From positions 53,816,001 to 53,880,000 of the forward strand of contig OX485804.1 of assembly GCA_950295325.1 (NCBI GenBank): a DNA stretch of 64,000 nucleotides, given 5' to 3'. Source of the DNA: Polytrichum commune. Lineage: Eukaryota > Streptophyta > Polytrichopsida > Polytrichales > Polytrichaceae. The notes under the pieces were generated by a model that made no database searches, was not told the DNA's origin, and saw only the letters and a list, made by a program, of their open reading frames with translations. The translations under genes and the position numbers were made by a program. Shown piece after piece: positions 23,215-33,957 of the stretch (positions within the stretch are counted from its first letter, which is position 1; every line of letters begins with the position of its first letter).

Positions 23215-24963
23215 TTGGCAATCGCCTGGCTTCGAAGCCCAACTTGCTAAATTAGTGATTAGTAATAGCAATAGTCACTCAAGGGCAATCAGCCAGTGTG
23301 AACATAGGGCAATAGCCAGTGGGCAGGCGGTTGTAACCACCATCTTCTCCTCCGCTTATAGGGAGGAGGCTGGCCATTGCCAAGACAGGCTATTTTTCCA
23401 ATGCAGTAGAATCTGACGTAGCCTCAGCATAGATTAGCAATAGGCAGTGAACGTCGAAGCTCAGTGATTGAGTTCGGCCATAAACACTTAGCCTGGCAAT
23501 ATGCTTTTAGGAATAGACATAGGGAGAAGAGCCGAGTGATTCGGACTCTAAGTGACCTTGGAACTTTTTACAGTTGGAGTAAAGTATCTTGGAAATGCAA
23601 GTGTCTTTGAAGTAGTTGTTGTATGAGTGTGTGCAGGAATAAAGAAAGTGTCTTGTGTGATGTTTGGCAATAGTCTTGCGTGCTAAAATAGATGTATTAT
23701 CAGCCAAGAGGGCGATGAGCTTTGAGAGAAAGATTGTCGTAAGAGCAATGGTCAAAATCTGAGAAGGGCCATAGGCAAGTGAGAAGTTTCTTTGAGTCTG
23801 AAGTAGAAGGGAGAGGCTATTGTCAGTGAGTGAAGGCAAGGGCAATAGTCTGAATGTGGCCATGGTCAAGAAAGTGGGTCCTTCAAGTCCGAAGGGAGGA
23901 CAAAGGGCTATAGACATTGAGCGTAAGTATCTGGGCAATAGCCGTAGGAAGCTACAGGGAGCATTGGCAATTAGGCGAGTGAAAGGTCGAGTCTGGGAAG
24001 AGACCAGCAGGGTAGAGACAGGATAAAGGCCATAGCCAGCAGAGAGAGAAGGAGAGAAGGCAGGAAGTCCAAGAAAGACAATCGCCTGTGGTATTTGGCT
24101 ATCGCCTACATGTAACCAGTGAGGCAATTGACAGGAGAAGGAGAGCAATAGTCTTCATGGCCGTTGAGAGAGGCGGAGTCGGAAGAGGAGAAGACTGGCT
24201 AGACTATAGGCTTTACAGGTGTGTCCCTGAGAGGGAAAGGGTACCGAGAGGCTAGCATGATAGACTATAGCCTGGGCATGGGTACTAGACATTACCTGGT
24301 GTGAAACCAATGCAGTGACTGCACAGACAAGGATCTTTAACAGCAGACCAAGAGCTGCTACAGACATTACCGAGGGTGCATCCCTTCTAAGCTGGAAATA
24401 ATCCTGAGCTTGGATCAAAGATTATCGCCTGATTTGTCGATGCATTGAATATATATATATATATATGTATAATCTTGTGTTGTTTGTGGTGATGAGTTGC
24501 CAGATAAGTGGCAGATGAAGAGGATGGTTACAGTTTTGAAAGGAATGGCCGAAAGACCGTAAGTTGAATTAAACAGGATTAATTTGAATTTATCGCAAAG
24601 TTCAAATTCTTGTTGTGAAAGATGTTATGGCATGCAAAAGACATTACCCCAGACTTCGGTCCTGACGAATTGCCAAGGATTACTTGCCAAGCTTTTGAGC
24701 TTCACGACGGACATATGTCGAAACCATAGAATGATAGAAAATTACCTTTTGATAGGACGGAGTCACTCACTACTGAGGAAGCACAAAAGAACCTTAAGAG
24801 TGGGAAAATAAATGGAATTAAGAAGTAATGAAGGAAGAAAGACCCTAATATGTTATTAAAATCCTTAATCCAATGTGACATTAACCCTTATAGACACTAT
24901 CTCAGTCTTCCTGGAGACTTTGTTCCCTGGGTTTTGTTGTTTTAAAGTCATAGCAAAAACTTA
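23215..24963. mobile_element. 1.75 kb insertion inside the LINE, GCAATAG-rich
   Basis: It separates RNase H (ends 24964) from the rest of the LINE reading frame (resumes at about 23214 as KKSSLHLELDHRIAIHPYE). From 23215 to about 24435 the block is studded with a short motif GGCAATAGYC and variants in both orientations; I count at least seven exact GCAATAG. From 24435 on it lacks the motif and contains an (AT)n tract at 24450-24468. Dense short motifs of this sort are typical of subterminal regions of DNA transposons, but I found no clean inverted ends or target duplication. A 213-residue minus-strand ORF (23507-24148) inside it has no domain signature and is probably chance. Confidence 0.55.
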
Positions 24964-26373
24964 CTACACTAGGCCTTCTTTTGCCAATTTATCTGCTTGT
25001 TCGTTGCCGTCAATGTTGACGTGTGCTCTTACTTTGTATAGTGTGATTGGTTGTGTCCGATTTTGAAGTAGTTGTACTATGGTGGCGAGGGTGATTTGAT
25101 CTGGGTGGCTATTATGCAGTGTGGGGTGTTTAATTTGTGTGTTAAGTAAATATAATACATTTAGACTGTCGATAAATATGTATGCGGGTTCGTTTGGGTA
25201 TAGTGTATTAATGATTATTAATATTTTATGAATGACTATCATTTCTGCTCTTAATATGTTTTGGTGTCCATGGAGTCTTTTGGATATGTTGAGGCCTTTA
25301 GGGCTATAGATACCGTACCCGGCTCTTTCTCTTCGCCATACTCCAGGGTTAATTTCTTTGGGTTTCATAAAGGAACCATCTGTGTAGTAGCTGAATTGAG
25401 GGTGAAATTTTAGTGGTAAGTTTGTTTGGTAATTTGGGAGTTGTGGGATAGGTATGTTATTGCTTGCGGGTGCGTTTGGATAGTTTGATTTAGCCCATTT
25501 TTTGCTAGGATTAACGGCAGTATTTAAGGGGGTGGGTGGTGCAGTTTGTGTATGAATTTGTAATATTTGAAGGTTATTCGCTATGTCTATGAGTTGATTC
25601 ATTTGTTCGTAGGTGCCGATGTGGTTGTTTTGGTGATGGATGCAGAATATTCGTAATGTTGATACTTCTTTCCTCGTGCTATTGAGTTCGGGAGGAATTA
25701 TAGGTTCTTCGTATATGATGGTATCTGCGGCAAAGTGGGCAATGATGTGTGTGTCCGGGAATGGGCCAGTGTATGGGTTGAAGTTGTGGTTCCAGTCATT
25801 ATCCTTTGAGATAAGTAAAGTGATTGTATTGGGGTCATTTTTTGCTGCGATACGAGCCCAGTGGATGGCTTGTTGTAAGTCTGTTGCGCTATGGGGGTGG
25901 GCATATCCAATTCCCTTCCATTTTTGGTCAAACGCGTTTCCTAAATATCCAAATATTCTATCCCTAGAGAATGGTGAGTAGAATTGGGTGAATTGTGTAG
26001 GGCATGTAATTGGGGATGAGAAGTATGAGTGGTTGATGTTAAATGATGTAATTAGGAAATCCAGTATTGGGGTTGGTATTGTATATTGGGCACGTTTAAG
26101 TGGGTCATTTTTAGGAATACGGTATTTATATCTCTGGTACAGCCAGACGATTTCGGTTTTGAATGATTGGGTAGGTGGTTCTAGGTTATGTGGGGTATTT
26201 TTAGCTTGGTGATATTGTTTCCATAACCACAGTAATCTAGTTTTTGGGATGGTAATGAGGTGCCGGCCATTGTCTTCGTATATATGAGCGACGTCAAATT
26301 GTGTTTGGATAGTGTTAGTATTTGTTTCGATGTCACTCTCTGGGTTGCATTCATTAATGGAAATATGTGCCAA
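24964..26373 (-). pseudogene. LINE RNase H domain
   Basis: This open segment continues the RT frame exactly (273 bases from the upstream stop). Its last 150 residues form an RNase H of the retroelement type: YYTDGSF (first Asp), LRAEMIVIHKIL (Glu), YIFIDSLNVL (Asp) and GNEQADKLAKEGLV (final Asp), so all four metal-binding residues are present. RNase H removes RNA from the RNA/DNA hybrid after reverse transcription. The reading stops at 24964, immediately where the inserted block begins, so the stop is probably created by the insertion. Confidence 0.85.
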
Positions 26374-28320
26374 TGGAATTATTGTGGCAGGGATAACGTA
26401 TCTAGTATCTCTATGTTGTTATGTGGAGAAGTAGACATTGATAATGTTTGAGAAGTGTTTGTATTGTCTTTTCGTATAATATTGGGTAAGTAGTGCGGTG
26501 TTGTGGCGACTAGTATTGGCGTCACAATAGGGGAATAAATCTCTTTGGGTACGGCATTTGTTGTATGTGTTATTATTTGGTGTAATCCATTGGCATAGGT
26601 ATGATGTGTCTTTTCTTTTTATCCTATTAGGATCTATGAGTTGTCGTTATTTGTGATCGAGTATTGTATGTATAGGGAATTGACGGGGGTTGTTAAGCAT
26701 GTTATTGGGAGGGGGGGTAGGTGGGGGATAGGGGGGTTCGGGGGTGTACAGGAGGGGTTGGGTGTTGAGGGAGAATGTTGTGTTTATTATAATGTAATCA
26801 TTCTTTAGGGTTCGTGGGGGGTAGTGGTGTAGGCATGGTAGGTTACATTCTTGATGGCAGGTAGGGTGACAGAATAGTTGATTCGCGATGTTTAATGCGC
26901 TCTTGATAAGTTTTGTAGGATTGGAATGATATATTTTAAAGTCGTATGGGTTCATTAATGTGGTGCCATTAGACATAATTATTTGTTCTAATTTTATTAT
27001 ATTATGCAGTAGAAGTTTTTGTAGTAGTTTAAGTGAAGTGTTGGGGTTTAGGCCTTGTAGATTTTGTGTTTCTTTCATCCATGCGGTTTCAAGTGGGGAT
27101 GGGTTTAATAGGAAGCTATCTATTGTGCTTTTTAGGTGGACTCCTGCTTCATGTTTGAGTAGGAATAACGTTCTGGTGATAGGTGATCTAACACAGTGAT
27201 GATATTTAATACGGGTTTTTTCTTTGGAGCCTCCGAATTTTGCAAATATAAATTGTGTCAAGCCGTAATAGATTTTGCCGAATCTACCTTTATCATTGAG
27301 GGTGTTTTGTAGTTGTTCTCCGATACAACGTAAGTAGGCATTTTGTAGTGAGAATGCTTCAATTCCGAATAGATCGTGTGGGAGTTGTGTGGCAATATTG
27401 GGTGTACTTTTTGGTAATCCGCATATTGTTTTATGTAGTGCTATAATCTTTTTATCAAGTTTTCTGATAGCCGGAATAGAGTATGATATTACGTAAAAGT
27501 TGTAGGCTATTCCAGCACGTATCACTGTATCTGCCATATTGATTTTTTGTTTCATGGTGGCTGGACATGCAACAAGGGCTTGACATTATTTGATAACTTT
27601 AGTTGTAATGATATTTATTTGTGTTTTCCATTTAAGTGATGGCGCAAGATTTATTCCAAGATAAGTGTATGGTTCATGTTGGTTTAGAACTGGTAGCGGT
27701 TGGTTTCTATAATTTATATTGGTAGATTGGATCAGGGCTTTGAATGTTATGGGATTCATTTTAGATTTATTAGGGCATCCCGTCACTGCACATTTCGGTA
27801 TTCCTAAGTTCATTCCTGCCCATTCGCAGAATTTGTCTAATTTGTTTAATTGTATTTGTAATGATTTTAATTTGTTAGCAATTGCTGCTAAGTCGTCCGC
27901 ATGTGCTGTGGATGAGATTTTGACTTTAGATGTTCCGAAGGTGTATCCATTATTATCATGTTGTAGCCATCTTAGGAGAGGTTCTAAAAATATTAAAAAT
28001 AAATATGGACTTAAAGTATCTCCTTGTATTGTACCTTTTTGAATGGGAATAGCTAGAGTTTTACCAAAGTATTCTCCAAGATATATAGTAGAGGATTGTG
28101 AGTATATATTTCCGATGAGGTTTATGGCGTCGGTTGGGTATCCAAGGTCTTTCATTATGGCTAAGAGTCTTGCGTGGTCAATGGAGCCGAAGGCGTTTTT
28201 AAAGTCAATGTAGAGGATATATATATCTTAGTTTGTAAGTCTAGCGTCTTCTAGTGCTGCAATGAGGAGTTGAAATTATCTGAATGTTCCTCTTTCTGCC
28301 CTGAATCCTTGTTGGCTGAG
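26374..28320 (-). pseudogene. LINE reverse transcriptase region (broken)
   Basis: The frame enters at QGFRAERGTF, passes YIDFKNAFGSIDH (catalytic Asp of RT motif A), GTIQGDTLSPYLFLIFLEP (motif B, substrate binding) and SSTAHADDLAAI (motif C, here ADD in place of the common YADD), then the thumb region. Stop codons TAA interrupt the frame near 28230-28285, at 27586-27588 (VIK*CQ), at 26644-26646 (DHK*RQ) and near 26432; the frame itself is kept across these, so they look like point mutations such as CAA to TAA. Between RT and RNase H there is a Cys/His cluster CHPTCHQECNLPCLHH that may bind zinc. The N-terminal RT motifs and any ORF1 or apurinic endonuclease are missing through truncation. Confidence 0.85.
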
Positions 28321-30978
28321 TGCACACTAACATGTTTATAGGAATCAAATTTTCTTTTGTTCAAATGAAAATCGATTTTCAAGTTTCAAAGAAGAGATGC
28401 AATCAAACCCTTCTTCTCAAACTACAACTACCCCTTACAATCATGTCAATCATAGACTTTTGTTTTCCGTGGAAATTTAGAGCACGTTTCCATGTGGATG
28501 TTGGGTCAACAAATTTGTTGCCTACATTGATATGTGCAATTGGGTTGCTCCACACTAGTTTATGAACATTCCAAATTATTTTGAATATTTATTGCCACTA
28601 TAACAAAACACATTGTTTGATTAGCCATATAGCAACCACGATTTTGAACAATCGAAGTTATGAGTTTTGTGATATGGTTTTGACCCAAGGTGGTTTGCAT
28701 GGGTAAAGAGGTAACCTATTCACAAAGGCAACCTAATTGCACATATCGAAGTAGTGAATTTTGCCAACTTCCCCAACACATGGAAGTGTGCCCTGAAGTC
28801 TTCTGTACTACAACACTACATAACTTACAGAGGGGTGATATCAACTCCTCTAGAAGGGAATCAAATATGAATATCTCGTTCTTTGATCAAATACAAACTT
28901 AACTTTAAATGTTATTATGTAACTTACTCGTGTGTTTTTGTAAGATATTAATTTTGCTCATGGACCCACAACTTATAGTGCTCATGTAAAGTGAACTTGT
29001 TTGACATATACCCGGGGAGTAGACTCTTTAGTGGAAACCTAAATGACGTGTGTGGGTCACTATGAAATTAAACCCCCTATATACAAGAAAGTTATAGAAG
29101 AAGAAAAAAATGTATATGCACTAATGGCAATTTAGGAAATGAACTCATGTATTTATAGTGAGCTTTTCAATTTAATGTGATAATTGCATCTACTACATAT
29201 ACAAAATATATATATCATAAAACAAATAGGCGTTTATAACTTTTTTTTCACTTTCCAATGAAAAGGTCATTTTGATCCATAGCATGTAACTCGATGACCA
29301 TATTGGGGGGGGGAGGGGGGGGGACAAAAAACAAACAAAAAACAATAGCACAATGATTTTTCCACAAACCAGAGAGTATAACACAAGGAAACCCACAAGC
29401 ACTCCAGGGGCCTCTAGTTTGTAGAAACCTGAAACCCAAATGCAAACTCTAACAAGAACACACATGGTACGTAGTCATTGAGGACTACGACCATATGACA
29501 ACAATGGATGAAAAAAACGTGAAGTAAATGAAACTAGCACATCTATTGTCAAAAATTTCTCTAAATCTTAAGGCCCCTTTTGTAGATATGCCTTTATTTC
29601 AAAAAAATTAATAGCCTTTTAAATGTACACACTAGAGAAAAAAATAAAACCTCTCCCTTTTGTGTACTATGTACACTATTGCCTCAAATAATACATGTTC
29701 TTACACTCGCGTTAGTTCATACGTGGAATGCATAGCACATACACCCCCCATAGACATATAGAATGATTACTCTCCTCTGGAGTGATTCACATGATTTAAC
29801 ACCCCTTTGTGTTAGTTTTTGGTGTACAACGTGTAGTCGTGCTCTTACCCATCTCACTTGCAAACAAGGATGTTGAAAAGGGGTTTAGGGTTTAGGGTTT
29901 GAAAAGTGTGTGGAAATTATAGTTTCCTTAGAAGTAATATAGGTTCTCCAATAATGAGTGTTAGTTTTTTTCAAATGAAATAAAATTAGAGTGCTACTAT
30001 GAATGAATTGGGTTGAAGGGATGGATGAAAACTGACAACTTTTGTCCACTTTGGACTTACAAATGGTGGATGACAAGGTTCTAGAGTATGGTCAACCCAA
30101 TTCCTTAGAATTGGGTTTGTAGGGTTCCAAACCCGGGGAGGTCACTATTGAGAATCGTAGAAACAACATGCGATAAAAAAAATAAGGTCTGATATATTCA
30201 TTGTGGATAAATTTTGCAAAAAACATACATATAATATAGGGGTTTTTAAAATAATGAAACATGTTTACATGTAAAATATCATCACATATAATGGCCTCTT
30301 GCATCTAATTAATACATATAAAATAATGTGGAACAAAATTACTAGGGGTGGCGGGTCTAGGGTAAAGGTATGTGCTAGTGGATGAAAAGAGGTGATTTTT
30401 TGTTGAAAAAGCTTGGATGGATGACTTTGTAGGCTGGCTGGCTTGAACGTTAAATATTGAACCAACGTATCCAATGAGTTTATGTTCTTTACCTACGTGC
30501 TGGGACGGAAAAACTCAACGCGTTACTTGAATTGCAATCTTCTTTCCAAATTTCTTTGACATGTGAAGTAGAACAAGGTATTTTTAAAATGATTCCCCCA
30601 AAACATTTACCTTTATTTTGAAAAGTACCACACCTCATAATCTTTTCTACAAGGTAAATAACCCCCCGATAAATAAGTCTTGAGCGCACGTGTATGCATC
30701 AATATAAGAGGAACCGACCTCCCAGAGGTTCCAAACTCACTCTCTATTGCAAAAGCGTGACATTTACCGGATGAAGGTGTTTTTTCGTGTGACTTTGAAT
30801 GTGGTTCTAAGAAAGATTTATGCAGTTTGTTGGTGTGGCTGTGAGGTTGATTGTGTGTATTGGTTTCACTTTCAAGCTTTGGCGCATTGCGGTGTTGTTT
30901 CCAGTTTTGAAGCGCCAAGGCTTTTGTGACACACATTCCGTGTTTGTGAGTTCAGGGCTCGAGGTATGCGAACTCTTA
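28321..30978. other. Gene-free stretch
   Basis: No gene seen. Holds a G-rich compound tract at 29305-29323, two TTTAGGG plant telomere-like units at about 29884-29899, and chance ORFs. Confidence 0.45.
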
Positions 30979-31478
30979 GGGCCACTTCACACACGGGACT
31001 AAGAGCCCATGACCATTACACTCCAAGCACTCTCATTGGTGGAAAGGACGGAGCCGGTCCAAGTTCGCTTCACACTACGCTTGAGGGACCAACGGAGTAT
31101 GTGAATGCAAGATGGATGTAAAGTCTACATGGATGGATTCCTAACCAAATGGATCATGTTTCACGGTCACTTGGACTATTTTCAAAAGCCACCTCTTGGA
31201 GGTAGGCCTAACACAAAACCATTGGGAGACCATGGCACTCCTAACGCTCACAACCGTTGGTTTATTGTATTTTATCATGTGTGAGGACCCGCATGAATAG
31301 AATTTCATTGAAATAGCATTTGGTTGAGGGCCCGGTCACGTATGACTTCACACTACACTTGAGGGTCCGTGACCACACTACGTGATTTTGGAGGTGTGTT
31401 GGGACGGCCTTTGGACACTTTCTTTTGGGCTCTCACAATCTCATGGTGACGGCCCTTGGCTTGTGTGTGAAGTGGCCC
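30979..31478. mobile_element. Harbinger-like MITE with TTA duplication
   Basis: The ends GGGCCACTTCACACAC are inverted copies, with perfect TTA flanks (30976-30978 and 31479-31481). The 500-base interior has repeated phrases such as TTCACACTAC and CTTGAGGG but no coding capacity. The ends resemble the 11552-12143 element. Confidence 0.8.
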
Positions 31479-31481
31479 TTA

Positions 31482-32113
31482 GATGGTTTCTTCAGTGCCG
31501 CTAAATAAGGTGGTGATGAGGATCAAATTGTCTAATATTGAAGAGGAGGGAGCAACGCCATCGAACTTGGGTTTCATGAGCTTCAACTAAGGTAGAAATA
31601 CCATAACCCGTGAAAATAAGGTGATTCGCATTGAAGATCTGGTATGACAATCATGAGATAATTTTCCAAGATAGACGAGAAGGATTCATGAAGAATGCAA
31701 GTTGTTTCTTATTTTTTTGCCCTATACAAAAAATGCTACAATTTTTCAAAGTGGAGAGTTGTCCAACCCCCTACTCGTTCACTAGATTCTCCCTACACCG
31801 AACACGGTAATCCGCATTTCCATACACAACATCGCCTAAATCGGTTACCTCATGAGTACATTAACACTTGACTCCCATTGGCTACACTAAGTGTACACGC
31901 ATTGCAGTGTTGCCGAGCCATGATCGGTTTTAGAAATGGCACTTCACCATTATGACAACGGTCTAGTGCACGGCTAGAGGGTGGTTAACGGGTTATGGTA
32001 TTTCTACCTTAGTAGGTAGCAAGTCCCAACTTTTGAACCTCGAGTAACCATTCGAATATGGATAATTATCACGAAAGTCGGATTTTGATTATTTAACATA
32101 TCGCATGACTTGT
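31482..32113. other. Gene-free stretch
   Basis: No gene or recognisable element seen. The phrase GGTAGAAATACCATAACCCG near 31591 recurs as its complement near 31988-32012, so an inverted pair about 400 bases apart may mark another, unconfirmed element. Confidence 0.4.
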
Positions 32114-32121
32114 GTTGAGAG

Positions 32122-32347
32122 CAGTGTATGGGGAGATTTATGGGCATAATCGGTCGATATCCTAGTGTTTCCAAGTCCAACTGGGTTATATGTTGACATC
32201 TTTGGTTTTTCTTTACTAATTTGAGGCATATTCCACAAATTCCTCTAAAATGATAGGTACTTCTGCTGAAGTCTTGAACTTCAACCAATGATTTCTCAAA
32301 CTCAACCGGTTCATTTGTAACTAATAGTCAGTTCTCCCCATTCATTG
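32122..32347 (+). mobile_element. Intact hAT-like MITE (module A reference copy)
   Basis: The 226-base element begins CAGTGTATGGGGAGA and ends, read from the other strand, CAATGAATGGGGAGA. It is flanked by GTTGAGAG (32114-32121) and GTTGTGAG (32348-32355), an eight-base duplication with one mismatch. CAGTG-type ends and eight-base duplications are hAT features. It is the best copy of the family seen at 16.5, 18.45, 19.5, 19.9, 21.1 and 40.1 kb. Confidence 0.8.
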
Positions 32348-32355
32348 GTTGTGAG

Positions 32356-33520
32356 TTGGGTCTAGCTTTTTGCTCAACCGAACTCTCAACACAAGCCCCA
32401 AGCCTCACCTCCAAAAAATGTTGCCATGTAGGCATGCATGTCATACTTGGGACTTAGGACTTGGGACCCATGTGAAGTCCCAACTTCCATGCTCTCAACG
32501 GCTGAGATTGCATGGATTGACCTCAAGTGACTTGGGACCCATGTGAAATGGCCTTTATTCCACATAATGCACTCCCCCTCATGCATTACCTCTTACTTAA
32601 GTTCTGCCCCCTCCCCACTCGACGTTAGCTAAGCCTAAAAGTTGGCTCTAAAAACACGGCCTTCACACCATCGATACTATCTAGTGCCGAGCCTAGTTGG
32701 CAAATGATGTGGCATGGCTTAAAAGTGGAGGTTTTAAGCCTCAAGCACCGACCCTCCCATCGGTACCTAGACGTACATGAGCCAAGAATGTAGGACCTTT
32801 AAAAGTGTCGCCTCCCACCCTTATGATTGGTTGCTTTTTTAGTCTTAGCTACGAGGGCATGAGGAGCTTCATTAACAAAAACCGATGGTAAGATAGGTGA
32901 GTAGTAAGGCATTTGGGGATGGGACAAAAACTACCCAACATTCATTACTTGATAGATAAAACAATGAACATGTGTGAAAGCTACTTAACTAAAACCTACT
33001 TGAAAATCTGCGGACCAAGTTCTTGTAGGTGCATTGGGAGAGCTGGATGCCTCCACTATAACCGAGGGAGCTTTACCCGGGTTTTAGGAAAAACTTTGGT
33101 TATTTGGTAAAGTGAGGTGGGGAGGGGGCATTAGGTACCCAGGAGCCCACGGAATTCAAAAAGAAGAGAAGAATGGATGAATGAGATGACGGGCATGGCA
33201 GCAGCAAGAGTGTAAAGGGCGAGAGAGCCTAATAAGCCTAAGAAGAAGAAGAGCGATGGAGGGAGCAAAGAAGGAAGGAAGGCAAGAGCCAACCAAAGTG
33301 AAGCTTAAGAGAAGAGACCGTTTGATAGAGACAGAAGTGAGCGACCCAGCGAGCGTCTCTCTCTCTCCCTCTCTCCCTCTCTCAGACTCATAATGATGGC
33401 AGTAAGTTGTAGTGTCATCAACAGCATTGCCATCGCCATCGCCAACGCCACAACACTCCCCCATTTCTGCCATCCCTCGTCTGTCGCCTTCTCTCGTGCC
33501 CTACCTCCCGTGCATTGCCC
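32356..33520. other. Gene-free, NPSN upstream region
   Basis: No gene seen. A phrase GACTTGGGACCCATGTGAA occurs twice near 32457 and 32528. A CTCTCTCC tract lies at 33354-33384. The right part is probably the promoter region of NPSN, but I cannot point to a TATA box with confidence. Confidence 0.4.
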
Positions 33521-33529
33521 ATGGAGCTC

Positions 33530-33905
33530 TCAGCTAACTTAGCCTTCTCTGCATAGCTAATTCAATTCACGCTGCTCGTCGCTATTCAAATCGCCTACGA
33601 GGAGGTCACAGCATTGCTCTTAGGTTTCCTCCTTTCTTTGCTTCTTCCTAAGGACCATCTCGTTTTGGAGGCGAGGCGAGGAGAGGAGAGGAGAGGAGAG
33701 GAGAGGAGAGTATCGCCCGATTGCCGTATTTTAACTTAAGCTTAGCCTTCTCTGCATAGCTAATTCAATTCACTCTGCTCATCGCTACTCAATCAACTAC
33801 AGGGAGGTCACAGCATTGGTCCTTAGGTTTCCTCGTTTCTTCTGTCTCTTCCTAAGGACCATCTTGTGTTGGAGGAGAGGAGATTATCGTCCGATTGCCA
33901 CGTCT
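33530..33905 (+). repeat. Tandem duplication in the NPSN leader
   Basis: A block of about 195 bases starting near TTAGCCTTCTCTGCATAGCT (33538 and again 33741) is present twice, each copy running through GAGGTCACAGCATTG, TAGGTTTCCTC and TAAGGACCATCT. The first copy contains a GAGAG microsatellite (33673-33709) that is mostly missing in the second. It ends about 50 bases before the NPSN ATG, so it lies in the leader or core promoter. Confidence 0.8.
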
Positions 33906-33957
33906 GTCCACTGTGTGCGTGAGTGTTGATTAAGGAGGAGGAGCAGGAGCGGCAGCA

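Larger units (their letters stand above)
22133..28320 (-). mobile_element. 5'-truncated, decayed LINE with RT, RNase H and putative RLE
   Basis: One non-LTR element can be followed on the minus strand from a truncation at about 28320 to a stop at 22133-22135. In order it encodes the reverse transcriptase core, a linker with a cysteine cluster, RNase H, then (after an inserted 1.75 kb block) a C-terminal domain with a CCHC knuckle and a nuclease-like segment. Several in-frame TAA codons, a 30-base duplication and a poly-G tract break it. The coding strand is rich in A and C and poor in G throughout. No poly(A) tail or target duplication was found. Confidence 0.85.

Noticed and set aside
23507-24148. 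213-codon minus-strand ORF
   Set aside because: It lies wholly in the GCAATAG-rich insertion, its composition follows the motif, and it has no domain signature; probably chance.
29884-29899. TTTAGGG units as an interstitial telomere
   Set aside because: Only two units are present here and two at 16.4 kb; too short to call.
32440-32560. Repeated phrase GACTTGGGACCCATGTGAA as element ends
   Set aside because: The two occurrences are direct, not inverted, and no outer boundary or target duplication could be found.
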